Below the pieces are notes generated by a model. It did not search any database. It saw nothing but the letters and a program-made list of their open reading frames with translations, and was not told the DNA's origin. A stretch of DNA of 64,000 bases from Turbatrix aceti (lineage: Eukaryota > Nematoda > Chromadorea > Rhabditida > Panagrolaimidae), in assembly GCA_963969345.1 (NCBI GenBank), contig OZ017770.1, positions 6,643,246 to 6,707,245 on the forward strand, written 5' to 3'. Positions 47,601 to 58,699 of this stretch are shown piece by piece. Made by a program: the position numbers and the translations under genes. Position 1 is the stretch's first letter; each line of letters begins with the position of its first letter.

Positions 47601-48106
47601 AACTTAAAAAAAAAACATTTCAGCTTCCTAAAAGCCCTTCTCTGCCTTTCAACAGAGGTTCCGGAGGTGCCCAGGGTCGCACGCGTTCCATCGGAGGTCT
47701 CGGTATGTGGAGATCCATCCGACGCAAATCTCGATTTTCTCAAGATGAATCCAATCGCAATGCGATGGAACTCTCAGATCTTCATCGCCGAACACGGTCG
47801 TGGAATAAAAAGTAACATTTTTTGGGGCTGACTGAGTGACTTTTTAAAAGCAATTGTTTCAGACCATTGAAGCCGAGTATCAGCGAAGACGCAGCGATGC
47901 ACGCGTCGGCTGTACTCAATGAACCTCAAGCGCGCTCTGATGCCTCGGTCACATCCAACTCAAGAGGTGATATCGAAAAAGGATCGCTTACGCAGGAACG
48001 CCAGAGAATTGTCTCATTTTCAACCCCAAAGAAGAGTACAACTGAAACTATCAGTGAAACAGAATCAGACGAGTTTTGCATTACGTCACGACAGCACTTA
48101 ATTTAA
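35650..48106 (+). CDS. unc-80: UNC-80, NALCN/NCA sodium-leak channel complex subunit
   Basis: Very large cytoplasmic scaffold that couples UNC-79 to the NALCN/NCA leak channel and sets neuronal excitability. 24 coding exons, all phases consistent: 35650-35747, 35802-35885, 35935-35983, 36036-36155, 36208-36336, 36385-36561, 36716-37247, 37305-38100, 38150-39239, 39285-39435, 39509-39906, 39950-40556, 40669-40779, 40930-41109, 41388-41496, 41544-41602, 41902-42087, 42376-42977, 43035-43941, 43994-44334, 44384-46904, 46959-47569, 47624-47811, 47863-48106. About 3429 aa (human about 3258). Diagnostic blocks: LPIQTFLWRQT and FERVVVQNILHGLSPSLSDA near the N-terminus, YLDVAVLRCLL, LLECAHFVHRCNKGDWPEW, HVPLSLLLKAA, LFFKDLKQT-like YFKDLKQTLKKEQCD, QFYILHRKPFLLQMF, LLKIAPYDTTTMG, AKRVGGHPLYAFVDFLL. 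Helical throughout with low-complexity Ser/Arg linkers; no transmembrane segment. The start is uncertain: a CTATTTACAG acceptor at 35669-35670 would favour the ATG at 35701. Confidence 0.96.
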
Positions 48107-48187
48107 ACAGCCTTAGAAAATTAGTTAAATCCCAAAAATTATTCCTCATAACTGAATCCGGGTAAAATTTTTTCGTCACAGCTCAAT

Positions 48188-48193
48188 AATAAA
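48188..48193 (+). terminator. Poly(A) signal of unc-80
   Basis: AATAAA 82 nt after the unc-80 stop. The next gene's TATA box lies about 200 bp further on. Confidence 0.6.
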
Positions 48194-48394
48194 CAGATTT
48201 GCCTTGCGGTGACTACCTGTCATGTCCATGAAAAAATGACGGCAAAAATGACATCAACCGGACGCTCGGATCATCATAAGACAGCGATAAAAAGTGCGTA
48301 GAGACATAAAGCGTGATTAATCAAATATCATGATCTCGGCAAAACACGTTTTTACGCAACAACAGCATGTTTTGGAAACCCGTCCTCTTTTGGG

Positions 48395-48402
48395 TATAAA
48401 AG
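48395..48402 (+). promoter_or_regulatory. TATA box of the collagen gene
   Basis: TATAAAAG. Transcription expected about 28-30 bp downstream (near 48425) would put the ATG at 48441 rather than 48330, so this site decides the collagen start. Confidence 0.65.
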
Positions 48403-48440
48403 TTAATGAGCAGACCACTGGGGTAAGGCAGTTGGCTAAG

Positions 48441-49555
48441 ATGAAACAGGACAAGGAAACCCTCATTGGCCAGCAGCTGGAGGAAGCGAACTCACTCAAG
48501 CGACTCGCTTTCGTCGGCATCGCGGTTAGTACGGTGCTCACGCTTGTGAGCATCGTTTTCGTGCCTGGTATTTACAGCTATATCCAGTATGTACAAATCG
48601 AATTGGAATCCGAGTTGGACTACTGCATCGTAACGACTCGTGATCTCAAGGACATGCTTCACACCACGACGCTCAAGGCCAACCCCCGTCACGCGCGTCA
48701 ATCCGATGACAGCACGATCTTTGCTAAGCCGTTTCCGCTTCACGAAGCTCATTTTGTCAGCAAGGGGGAGGCTAAGCCCCGACCTAGCCGTGATGCAGGC
48801 TACGACACCCCTGCCCCTGCCCCGGTTGCCCCTACTAGCCAGTACGGTCCAGCTGCTCCTCCTGCCTTCAACACGACTTCTCAAGTGAGCGGTGGTATTA
48901 CTTCTGCCCTGCTTGACTCCTGCCAGCCCCAAGCCTTCGGTCCCGCCGGTCCCCCTGGTCCTCCCGGCCCCGATGGAAAGGATGGTAACGACGGAGCACC
49001 CGGCCAAGATGGAGCTCTTGGTGCCGATGCCACTACCGACACCCCGACCGGCCCTGAACTCTGCCCCTGCCCTGAAGCCCCTGCAGGTCCTCCCGGCCTC
49101 GCCGGTCCCAAGGGTCCCAATGGCAACCCCGGTGCCCCCGGCAACGATGGCGCTCCTGGCTCCCCTGGCTCCGCCGGCCCTGCTGGACCTCCTGGCCTCG
49201 CGGGTAGCGATGGTGCCCCCGGAAACGACGGAACCCCCGGTCCCGCTGGTGTTGTCAACGACGTTCCCGGCATCCCTGGCCCTGCCGGTCCCGCTGGCCC
49301 CGCAGGCAACGCTGGTCCCGCCGGTCCTCCCGGTCCCGACGGTCAACCCGGTCCTGCCGGCCCCGCTGGTCCCCCTGGTCCCGCTGGCAGTGACGGTCAA
49401 CCTGGTCCTGCTGGAGACAATGGCTCCGACGGCGAAAAAGGTCCCCAAGGAGACTCAGGTACATTTTTTGCGTTATTGAGGATCAAGAAACTAATGACAA
49501 CTTTTCAGGCGACTGCCAACACTGCCCTCCACCTCGCACCGCTCCTGGATACTAG
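48441..49555 (+). CDS. col-like: Nematode cuticle collagen
   Basis: Structural extracellular collagen of the cuticle. Exons 48441-49458 and 49509-49555 (50-nt intron), 354 aa. The N-terminal domain is typical: cytoplasmic segment, then one transmembrane anchor ([20 protein letters not shown]), then [17 protein letters not shown] subtilisin-type cleavage site follows (NPRHARQ). The Gly-X-Y blocks are separated by short breaks ([25 protein letters not shown]). Cysteines flank the blocks (LLDSCQ, CPCPE), and the C-terminus is [15 protein letters not shown], the hallmark ending. The reading frame stays open upstream to an ATG at 48330, but the TATA box inside that extension argues for 48441. Codon use is strongly biased to C/T-ending codons, as expected of a highly expressed gene. 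AATAAA at 49647-49652. Confidence 0.96.
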
Positions 49556-50292
49556 TTCAGCAAAGTCTGAGATTACTTTGTTTAAAACAATTCTTTTTGG
49601 TTTGTATATATGGAAACAAAAAGTTTTTATCAGTGAGTCAAAGCGAAATAAACACTCTTCGTCAGTTTATTTTTAAGAGGACAGGCGGACCTGACAGAGC
49701 CAAATTGTAGTCAGTTGATTCGAATTAGCAAAATTGATCTGTATCTAACACAAAAAAGTGGCTCACATTTGCTGACTAGCCTAATTCGTGTCAAAAAAAA
49801 GAACAACGTGCAATAGAACAAATGAACGTAATTTTCAGTTTTCTGGCAAAAACAGAAAAAAAATAAAAGTCTGATCCCACATAAAAATAAGACATGCGTC
49901 ACTATTGTTTTTCGCTTGCTAAACACTTTTTTCTGTGATGCATACTGATTCCATGCGTGATTCATCAAGTCTAACTCAGTCTGAAAGAAAATGCGGCTGG
50001 CAGTGGTGTTTGCCAGCTACGTTCGTACTAACGTGCTATAAACAATCACATTCACGACTTTTGAACCATTGGAATTGGAAACAATAGACGGACAGATAGA
50101 AAAACAACACACAAAGCCTCAGGCCACACACAAACGAATAGGCGGAACAATCTTACACTTACGAGTAGTCAGTGAACCTAGATATAAAAGACAGCTGAAA
50201 ATTGATTGTATGAGTAGTCAAGTGTCGGGATCTACGCGCACGTTGCTTGTCTGAGAAGAGTATCAGTCTTATTTACCGTTTTCAGACCAAGG
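49556..50292. other. Intergenic with promoter of the small secreted gene
   Basis: Contains the collagen poly(A) signal (49647-49652), AT-rich spacer, and a TATAAAAG box (50183-50190) upstream of the next gene. No other gene seen. Confidence 0.5.
50183..50190 (+). promoter_or_regulatory. TATA box of the small secreted Cys-rich gene
   Basis: TATAAAAG about 100 bp before the ATG. An acceptor-like CGTTTTCAG ends 7 bases before the ATG, so a 5' UTR intron or trans-splicing would fill the distance. Confidence 0.5.
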
Positions 50293-50675
50293 ATGCGTAC
50301 CCTCATTGTCCTCGCTGTAGTCGTCGGTTTTGTTCTTTGCGCTGTGAGTTCATTAAGTACAAATCCAAGACAGAATAACAAAGTATACCATTTTAGAACG
50401 TGCCTCAGAAGCGCGCCACTCCTACGGACGGCCCTAGCCAAAACGTGCGCGATCCTGTCCGCGAGAAGGCCCAGCAAAACTACGTTGCTGTCATCAACGA
50501 GCTCAACAACAAGTTTGCCAACCTCCGCGAAGGATGCTTCCCTCGCCCCAAGGGCTGCCTCTGCGTCATCGGCAAGGACAACAACGGTCATGAAATTACG
50601 CGCCGTATCGTCAAGGAAAACGACTGCAGGTGCCCTCCCGGCCAGCCTACCTGCCCTCTCCCCGCCGCTGCTTGA
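50293..50675 (+). CDS. Small secreted Cys-rich protein, unrecognised
   Basis: Exons 50293-50343 and 50397-50675 (phase 0), 109 aa. The first exon is almost exactly a signal peptide (MRTLIVLAVVVGFVLCA). The mature part has a basic/polar stretch (VPQKRATPTDGPSQNVRDPV), a helix-like segment (QQNYVAVINELNNKFANLR) and a compact Cys-rich C-terminus (GCFPRPKGCLCVIGKDN, then NDCRCPPGQPTCPL). Excluding the signal peptide there are six cysteines, enough for three disulfides. Codon bias matches the neighbouring collagen, suggesting high expression in the same secretory tissue. I do not recognise the family. AATAAA at 50757-50762. Confidence 0.8.
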
Positions 50676-51684
50676 TTTTCTTGTTAAAAGTTGCTGCCTA
50701 ACAACATTTTTCATCTACCCAATGATTAATCATTTTGTATGTACTTTTCTGCAAGTAATAAAATAACGATACGTAAACATCAGCGCGGAAAAAAAATAGC
50801 ATCCACATTTTATAATGTGGATGAAAAAAAGCCCTAGGCAGGAACATATTTGTTCAATTGTCCGGGGGAGAATTTGCAAAAACAATCAGAAAAACGAAAC
50901 CATTAAAAAAAACAGACAAAGAAAAACAGATTTAAAAAAAAAACTTCAAAAACATGTGTAAAAAGTGCGCAAAAGCGAGTACAAAGGTCGACTCGCGAAA
51001 AAAAGAGACATTGTTGATCAATAAAAAGTACATTGCGCACCAGTACACCTTCTCGAGGGATGCGCTTTGCTGATTATTATTTTTCTTCTTTCTATGCCAC
51101 TGCGGCTATTTCCGTTTACTTTGTCCCTTGACCCATTGTTTTGATACTCTGCGCACCTGTCTGCTCGCTTTGAATAAAAGCAATGACCCCAGTCATGCGA
51201 TCACAATCGCGGGAGTTAATTTTGATACCCTCCGGGGTGTAAACCAGCATCAACCTTATTTTTGTATAGATGCAGTGGATTGCAGATATCGGCTAGCAAG
51301 CAGGAACAAGAATCACAGAACAAAAAATGTGCATTCTCTTTCCAAGATCCGAGATCATGCAAACGGCAGGTTTTTTTGCCTTTTCGGGGTAAAGACCTGT
51401 ACCGATTGTTCTCTTCCCAAAAAATAGACTGATTTATCGTTTTTTTTTAGTTGTGGAATGATGTGTGTCGCCTGCGTTCCCTAATACCCGATCCGCTTTA
51501 GAGACTTTGGTTTAAGCATTGAACATTTTTATTCTCTCATAATTACAAAAAACTATGACAATTCATTCATCAAGTAAGTACAAATACAAAGAAATTTTGC
51601 GCTTTGATTATTGACACGATCCAAAGCGGCCAAGAAACAGGCGTTTGTAGTAGGTATCACCGAGTGGACTCACTACGCTAAGCA
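50676..51684. other. Intergenic between the small secreted and chitin-binding genes
   Basis: Convergent 3' flanks. Poly-A-rich around 50880-51005. Poly(A) signals at 50757-50762 (+) and 51528-51533 (- strand). No gene recognised. Confidence 0.5.
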
Positions 51685-53882
51685 TTAGTGCTTCTTGTGG
51701 TAGTAGCAGCAAACCATGCATGGCTGAAATGAATGCGAATGAGTTATTATTCCTTCAAGATACGTGTCTTACGTTGCCGCTCTGTTGCTGGCCGACTTGG
51801 CAGACGGATTGGCCGGGGCACTGGTAGTTGGCGTTGCACGAGCCGATCTGGACACCACCGGTGCAGCCGCACTGGGCGTTCTGCTGGGGCTGGGTCTCGA
51901 CGTAGGGAGGGATGGTACCGGGCTGGCTGTTGTTCGAGTTCCACACGCAGACCTGGGCGTTGACGTCGAAGACGGTGCCAGGAGCGCAGGGCATGCGTTG
52001 CCAGCGACCGCAGAAAAGGTTGTTAGGGGCGGGTTGGCACTGGAGGAAGTGGGTCTGGGATTCGGGGTCAGTGGCGAGAGGATCGACCATCCATGAGCAG
52101 ATGCCTTGGTAGCGGGCATTCTGGGTACCGCCCTGGACAAGGGGGCATGGCTGGGGCTGGATGATGGTGCTGGTCTGCTGGGGGCAGTACTGCTGCTGGG
52201 TGGTCGTCGTCTGACAGTTGTTGATCTAAACAATGGGTGATATTGTTTGGCAAAAAAGAGCAGAGTGTTATGGAAGCATTGTGATAAGACTACAGTTATA
52301 AGATAACAGTGAGCAGTTTTTAAAGTTACCGAGGGGGCTTGAGTAGATTGAGTCGGTTGGTATTGGGTTTGGCATGAGCAGCTGGGAGACTGGGTTGCAG
52401 TTTGTTGGGCGCAACCGCAGTCCTGGGTAGAAGAAGGTTGTTGGTAGTACGATTGGGTGGCAGAAAGTAGTTGGGGTTGCTGAGAAGTTAAGACGTATTT
52501 AGTCAGGGAAGGGTGACTCGATTAATTAATAGATCAGTTTGTTAGAAAACCTACCTGCTGCTGTTGCTGCTGGCAAGCACATGGCTGCTGTTGCTGAACC
52601 TGCTGTTGGCAGTTGCAGTCGTTGTAGCTCTGGTACTGAAAGGCCAAAACTTTGGTAACCTTTGGGGCCGAGGGGGAAATCAATGGACAGTAGAGCAGTA
52701 TAGGGTGCGGTACGAAAAAAAGTTGTTGTGTCAAAAAAAATGAGTTGAAGATAGATGTACAGTTTTGTGGCAAGTGTGAAAAAAAAGAAATGATTGCAAA
52801 CAGTGCTTTTGTGGTATTCAAAAAAGTGATTTGTGCTTCTTTTCGCTACGCACCCCATACGACACATTGACATTCAGGCACACGCAAGGCTGTTGCGTTG
52901 CACAGGGGCAGTTATTGTAAGATGAAGAAACCTGAGGTGAACGCTTGCTCTTGCGAGAGATCAGAACGGGCTCAAGGATCTCGGGGGTGGGGCAGACACA
53001 GTTGTTTTCGCCGTTGGGACAGGTGCACTGGCGGGGGGCTTGACGGATTTCACGGATCATGAACTGTAATAAGCTAAGTGTTATCTGTGTGAGGCTAGAA
53101 GGGAATTGGTACCTCATTGTCATCGCTATTGGGGCAGAATTGATAGCTGGAAGCATTGGGACCTTCGCAGAGCTGTTGCTGGCGTCGGATAGAACGAGTC
53201 GTCTTGCAGCGGCGAGCAGAAGCGACAAATTCGTAGCCAGGTAGACACTCGCGAAGCAACCAGATACCCAAGTCCTTGCTGAAAGACAAAAGCTCGTTTC
53301 CTTTTCCTGGTTCTTGCTACCGGTGATTGGTTTCAAGTGGTGTCCTTCGGACGTTCTCAAGTATTATTTGTGCGAAAAACAAAAAAAAGTTGATCTTATG
53401 GAACTACCTTGAGTTATTCATTGCTTGCAGGAAGAGCCAACTAGTTAGCTCGATGACTGGCAAAAAAATGTTTTAAAATTTAGCCTCTCGAGTACGAAAA
53501 TTGATTGAATGAGTTCTCATCTCGTGAATGAATGAGAAAAACAACTACTTTGCTATCAGACTCGTAATTACACTATTTTCAGTCGTGAACAACCCCTTAC
53601 CGATCTCCGGAGTCAAAGTTTTGCTTGACACATTCGACGTAGCGCTGCGGATCGCCGGTGGCACGGGGGAAGCCAGGAAGTTGGCAGATGTCGCCAAGAA
53701 TGGCCTGCCAGTATTGAGTATCGCCGCTTTGGGGCTTTTCTTCGCCGGTAATGTTTTTGTCTTCATTGGCGTACGCTAAAAAAATAAAAAAAATATTCAT
53801 ATTCTAAATCCATGAAATTATAGTGCTTACAAGTGGCGATTGCGCAGCCGAGGAAAAGTGCCAGTCGAAGGGAGAATCGCAT
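51685..53882 (-). CDS. Secreted Gln/Cys-rich protein with chitin-binding (peritrophin-A/CBM14-like) domain
   Basis: Exons in transcript order: 53831-53882, 53601-53775, 53113-53278, 52854-53063, 52555-52635, 52330-52479, 51773-52225, 51685-51723; phases agree, 441 aa. A signal peptide (RFSLRLALFLGCAIAT) is followed by an N-terminal Cys-containing region (DICQLPGFPRATGD; LLRECLPGYEFV). This looks like a first, divergent peritrophin-like domain. Next is a middle part with CxC pairs and Gln runs (CNCQQQVQQQQPCACQQQQQQ). The C-terminal chitin-binding-like domain reads HFLQCQPAPNNLFCGRWQRM, then CAPGTVFDVNAQVCVW. It ends PCMVCCYYHKKH. A KRSP-like basic site (SRKSKR) may be cleaved by furin. I infer an extracellular chitin/glycan-associated structural protein of cuticle, pharynx lining or eggshell. 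The Gln and Cys runs suggest cross-linking. Confidence 0.88.
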
Positions 53883-55910
53883 GATTACCAACCGTAAAAT
53901 CTAAAACAAGTTTCCAATATAGTCTTTGGAGTCAAAAAGTACAGTATATCTCGCGTCCAGCTCGTGGTCATTCAGCTAAGCACGAGGCAGGAAATACGAA
54001 AGGTAGAAGCAGACAGTTTATCACTTGAGTTCTGCTCCTAAAAGCAAATGAACTGCTTCATGGTTGCAATGGACTGCGAAAGACCCTATATGAAGGATAG
54101 CCATGGGGCGGCCTCAACGCTATCCGGTCAACCGGATGGCGTTGCGTTTTTTGCATCCTTGCAGCCCTTCATGCTTTTCGAGAATTGCTCATTGCACGAA
54201 CGGTCCTCCGTTTGTAGTAGAGGAAGCGCGCACTGCTTACTTAATCGTCGTACCTGAAGACCGCCCGCGTCGACGATAAGTCCGACTTCTGGTACTTGGT
54301 TGGAGACGAGCAAATTGTTGACGGTTTAGGCAATATACGCATGTAAAAAAACAATACTACATTTTTTCCACTCAAGAATCCCAAAGGGTAAAACCTAAAA
54401 AAAACCTTCAGGACCACACATGATGATTTCAGCAGAGAATTTTTTACATGGAAACAGATTGTTGACGTAGGCGCTTTGCTGAGGAAAATAATGATCCCGG
54501 TGAGAATGAAATTGTTTGCGATCTATTTTTTGTTATCAAATTTGGCGCTAGGATATTGTTTGATATACCGCTGACCATGCCAGTACCGCAAAACTAGATT
54601 TTTTTGAGTTTTAGATGTTTCAGATATGAACGCAGACATTTTCAATTTTTTTTGAGTTGCCTTCTGTTTGCAGCGTTCAGTTTTTATAAATTTAAACAAA
54701 ATAGAAAGGAAATTTTTGATCTCCCAGTAAATACTTGCATTGGATTTGATAGAATCAACGATCAACTTTTGTTCTCGGATACACAAAAGAGAAAAGTTAA
54801 CCACATTGCACCCGGTAAGGTTTGCAGAAAAGTTTGCAATTTGTTGCGCATTTTTAAGCATTAGATACATTGAAGATGCATATTCCCTCTTTTTACATTT
54901 TTTGAATATCTTGAACTCTTTATTTTACGTTTTACGCAAATTGAATCAATTGTTATTTAATTATGTACTTAAAAGTTTTAATGTTTATAATTTGCGCGAA
55001 ATCAACCAACTGGTTTCAAGCCCCAGGAGTGAGAACTGCGACTGTTTTTTGCGGTTATGAATCGCGTAGGAAAATTATTGCTTTATTCTCGACCATCGAA
55101 TCCGATTAAAAGGGATTTTTTTCATTGTTCAATTAAAAGCGTGCTTCATACTAGTTAGCGGAAATTCTTCATTTTTCTTGTCATTTTTTATGCTTCAAAT
55201 TTTTCAAAGGGTCACAGAAAGAAGAGTTGGGTAATAAGATTGATTTAAATTTTTTTTAAATATGCTATTGCTGGTATCGTAACTCCGTACAAACTAGCAA
55301 GACAATTTTTTTTTCAAGAGTACTCGGTTTTGGAAGAGTGGACAGACGTTTGCAATTATTTTCATGTTTCAAGTATGACCAATTCATCAGAAGTTAATTT
55401 TTTAACAGTGCAATTGTTTTTTATAAAGAATGATGACTTTTGCTTCGTCCAACGTTTTTCCATCCGTCAAGTACTCCCTCCTTGTTACAAAGTTGCTTTT
55501 GAAGGTGAAAACGAGTTCGCCCACAATAGGGAAGTATTGCACATACAACGATCGTTTGCTCGGTATATCTCGTTGTTACAAAAAAACTAACGACGAACCC
55601 TCGAAAAAGTAAGTCAAAAGCAGAACACTTAGATGATGATTAAGTTTCCTGTTCCCAGGGGGAAGACGATGAGATTTGTGTCTTTGTTTGGTTTCCAAGT
55701 GAAAATTTTATCCAGACAGTTAGTTACGCGCAAGCAAGAACTTCCGGATGATAGCTGTCATATTTTTTCCTGAGGGATAAATGAAAAAAATGGAATCAAA
55801 TGAAAATGAGCAAAAAAACGTAGGAAATTCTTTCACATCTTTTTATGAATTATCAAATATCAAGCAAGACAAACAAATACAATAATACAATTGTATCCGT
55901 GTTACGCCGT
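53883..55910. other. Intergenic, AT-rich (2 kb)
   Basis: 5' flank of the chitin-binding gene (-) and 3' flank of the desaturase (-). Short open frames at 54604-54864 and 55330-55590 have no splice support or domain. Nothing further supported. Confidence 0.5.
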
Positions 55911-57275
55911 CTAGTTTTGTTTTGTTCTGAATCGTTCTGATGCTGTGTATTGCATGACACCGGTACCTCGGCCAAGAAGGTAATCCAATTTGAAATTTAA
56001 TCTCAGGAATTCAAGGACATGATCGTAGTTGCTTCGACGCTTGTATACTCCGGGATAGCGCTCAAACACCTTTTGAATGGCTTCGGTCGCCTTAATCAAA
56101 TTATAGTGCGGGATGCGCGTGAAGAAAAAGTGATGAGCCACATGACCTGTAACAAAGAACAGAGATTGGTCGTTATCACCAGACAGCAAGAAAAATCATA
56201 CCATCGGTAATGTGGTGTAGCATGCTGTCCAAACCGAGACCATAATAGCGGTCAATTGTCTGCGACTGGCCGCGTACAAAGTTCCAGGTACCTTCTTCGT
56301 ACACTTCGATTTCTTCTTCCTGGTGCTGGAGGTACGTAATCATGACGAGCCAGAAGCCTTGGAAAAGCAGGGGCACGTAATAATATTTGATGAACTTGTA
56401 AACGCTGTAGTCAAAGTATTCCAAGACATACTACAAAAAATTTAAATTGCGTTAAATAATCTGACTGAAATGTGCATACCCATGCAAAATAGAAGCAAAG
56501 ACCTCCGCTGATGACGCACTGGATTCTTTCCGTTGTATTGGTGAAGATTCGGGAATACGGCCAGAAATGGGATCCATCGGGCAGGCCAAGGACGGTGTAG
56601 ACGGGGTTCCATCTATTTTTTTAAATAAATTTAATTGAAGAATTCAAAAAACTCAAAAATTACCGGAAGAAACCGCTCAACGGGAACTTTGAAAAGTTCT
56701 TAGAAATGATATCACGATTGTTGTGGTCTTCTTCGGTGACCCACGGATGGCCCTTGTCTTTGTCGATGTGGGACGTGTATTGATGGTGCTGCCGGTGGGT
56801 CTTCTGCCAGGGCCAGTAGGGAGCCAAAATGGGAACGTGAGCCAGGTGGCCGCAGATGTTGTTAAGCCAAATGTATTCGGAAAAGCTGCCATGTCCTGCA
56901 TCGTGGCCAACGACAAACAACGAGCTCATAAAGATTCCACATGCCCAATACCTAAATTAGAGTCATTAAATAACACTCCAAAAATTTGTAAACAATTTAC
57001 CAAGCAAAAAGACCGAGCCAACCGCCTTTTTCCTCAACGAAAGGCAGGATCCAGTACAGACCCGCGATAATAACGTAATCCTGTACCAAATAATAAATCG
57101 ATTTTAATGCTGATTTTTCAAAGCATTCTTTCGGAATTGCATTTCTGATTTCTTCTAAAGACGGCAGCTTTGGAGCTTTCTTCTGAAATGAGAATTATCA
57201 AACTGAGCCTTTAGGCGTTTAAAAATAACCCACCTCCTGGGTTGTGGTCGTGGTGACCGTCGATTGGGGCGGCAT
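55911..57275 (-). CDS. fat-2-like: Membrane fatty-acid desaturase (delta-12/omega-3, FAT-2/FAT-1 type)
   Basis: ER-membrane di-iron desaturase making polyunsaturated fatty acids from oleate or linoleate chains. Exons in transcript order: 57234-57275, 57001-57182, 56664-56951, 56480-56612, 56202-56430, 55911-56146; phases agree, 369 aa (family about 375-400). The three histidine boxes are HDAGH, HRQHH and HVAHH, with context typical of the nematode FAT-1/FAT-2 clade (GHDAGHGSFSEY, APYWPWQKTHRQHHQYT). Hydrophobic stretches around them give the usual four spans. The N-terminal PSLEEIRNAIPKECFEKS is also characteristic. Whether it is delta-12 or omega-3 cannot be read from motifs alone. The start is the first ATG, followed by a Thr-rich exon of 14 codons. 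Confidence 0.94.
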
Positions 57276-58191
57276 GGTTCACAGCAGAATACGACGGGTA
57301 TGAATAAAAAATTTAGACAAAATACGGAAGGCTTATATGTTGTTCTACAATTTTATTAGGGAGGAGAATCGCTTCATGTACGCCCCCCAAACTGCTGTTA
57401 ACCGTGGTTGCTAACGTGAAGGAAGGAAGGATTGACTGTTCTTCAGAGAAAAAATAGTGGCGTGATCCCCGGTACTGCTGGCCATGTGTCGCGTACACGT
57501 ACTATGTATGTTCTCTTTTTTCTCTCTGCTCCGCATGCACAATGTGCAACCGCGGTGAACGTGCAGTCAACATCGTCTTTTTCACAAATGAACTTTGTCC
57601 TCGAGCGTCAAAGAGTGTCCACTGCAATCGGCAGAGCGGTATTTGAACATGCAGATCGTGTGTTTTTTTCACTCCGGAGTTGCTCAACGACCCCTCTGAT
57701 GTGTAAAACGCAAAAAACTGCAAAATTGAACGTTAAAACAAGTGTGCATCTCTAAAAGTTTGTTTTCAATTAATGATGGTAAAAATACACAAAAGTGGCG
57801 TAGCAGCGTGGGAATGCATTAGAATCTGTGTTATCCCTCGAGACATCTAATCAGCAGTGCCATGACATAAGAAATAAATGCAAAAGCAGCCGAAGGCTTT
57901 GTATATCTCTCCCGTTGCTTACTCACCACCACAGTTGGATTGAGGCAGAGCAGGTGCAAAATCTATGTTTTTTCAAACCATACAGTGCGCTTTCTTGAGT
58001 TAGAAATGCCATACGTCGGCGAGAAATATAAGTACTGATGTTGAATAAATATTTCTAATGTATAAAATTCGGTTTTCACATTCGTCAATTTCGATCCCCG
58101 CTGTGTTTTCTAATATTATTTATTTTCGGGTTCCAAGTTCTATACTGCTCTAATTTCTGGTGCTCAAAAAAATTGTTTGTTTTTTTTCAGG
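57276..58191. other. Intergenic between the desaturase and the small membrane gene
   Basis: Divergent 5' flanks of the desaturase (-) and the gene at 58192 (+). No exon recognised. A pyrimidine-rich TTTTTTTTCAG ends at 58190. Confidence 0.5.
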
Positions 58192-58699
58192 ATGTTATCC
58201 AGAAATCTGAATGACCCTCCGTTGTTGTCTCACAATCGACCCCCTGTTCCATACGGTAATAATAAGAGACACGCATCTCTGACACCCGCTGCCATCAATC
58301 GCATCGACTACCGGGTTCGATCCAATAGCGTGGACTGCAAACGAGCCAGATTAGAAAGTGTCATCGAAGAAGCGGGCATATTAAACCAGGATGTTTGTTT
58401 TCCGGTGTTTGTGATGTTTTTTTTACGGAAATGCTATTTTTAGGCACTGGACGAAGCAGCAAGGGACACCGTTTGCACGCTTTGCTGGCAGCTTGTTCAG
58501 CTCTTTTGCCTTGTTATTGTTTTCACAATCACGGTGTTTATTGTTGAACTCGTTCTCTACGTAACGTACGCATACTCTCACAGCTATGTCCAGGGAAATG
58601 GTAATGAAACATTTGCAACATTTGTAAAATCTTTATTAAATGGTGAGATTTCATTTCAATCCGTGAATTCGTATACTGAATTACCAATTTTCAGGTTGA
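58192..58699 (+). CDS. Small one-pass membrane protein, unrecognised
   Basis: The ATG lies one base after a strong TTTTTTTTCAG acceptor, which suggests spliced-leader addition or a 5' UTR intron. Exon 1 58192-58392. Exon 2 starts at 58444 and ends at 58600 or 58642, since both donors have the same phase. The last two bases and the TGA are at 58695-58699, directly followed by AATAAA (58701-58706). Protein 120 or 134 aa. A hydrophilic, Arg/Asn-rich N-terminus (SHNRPPVPYGNNKRHAS) is followed by a short Cys-x-x-Cys segment (TVCTLCWQ). One long hydrophobic helix follows (LFCLVIVFTITVFIVELVLY). Topology N-in is likely. No family identified. Confidence 0.6.

Noticed and set aside
48330..48440. Collagen extended to the upstream ATG at 48330
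   Set aside because: The extension spans a TATAAAAG box and has no collagen N-domain character; the ATG at 48441 fits the family better.
48492..49448. 318-codon minus-strand frame opposite the collagen
   Set aside because: Antisense of Gly-Pro-rich codons, which rarely form stops; no independent support.
51764..52096. Plus-strand frames opposite the chitin-binding gene
   Set aside because: Shadows of the minus-strand exon, whose CBM14-like cysteines and splice phases are convincing.
58317..58330. GGTTCGATCC resembling a tRNA B box
   Set aside because: It lies inside a coding exon and no A box or acceptor stem pairs around it.
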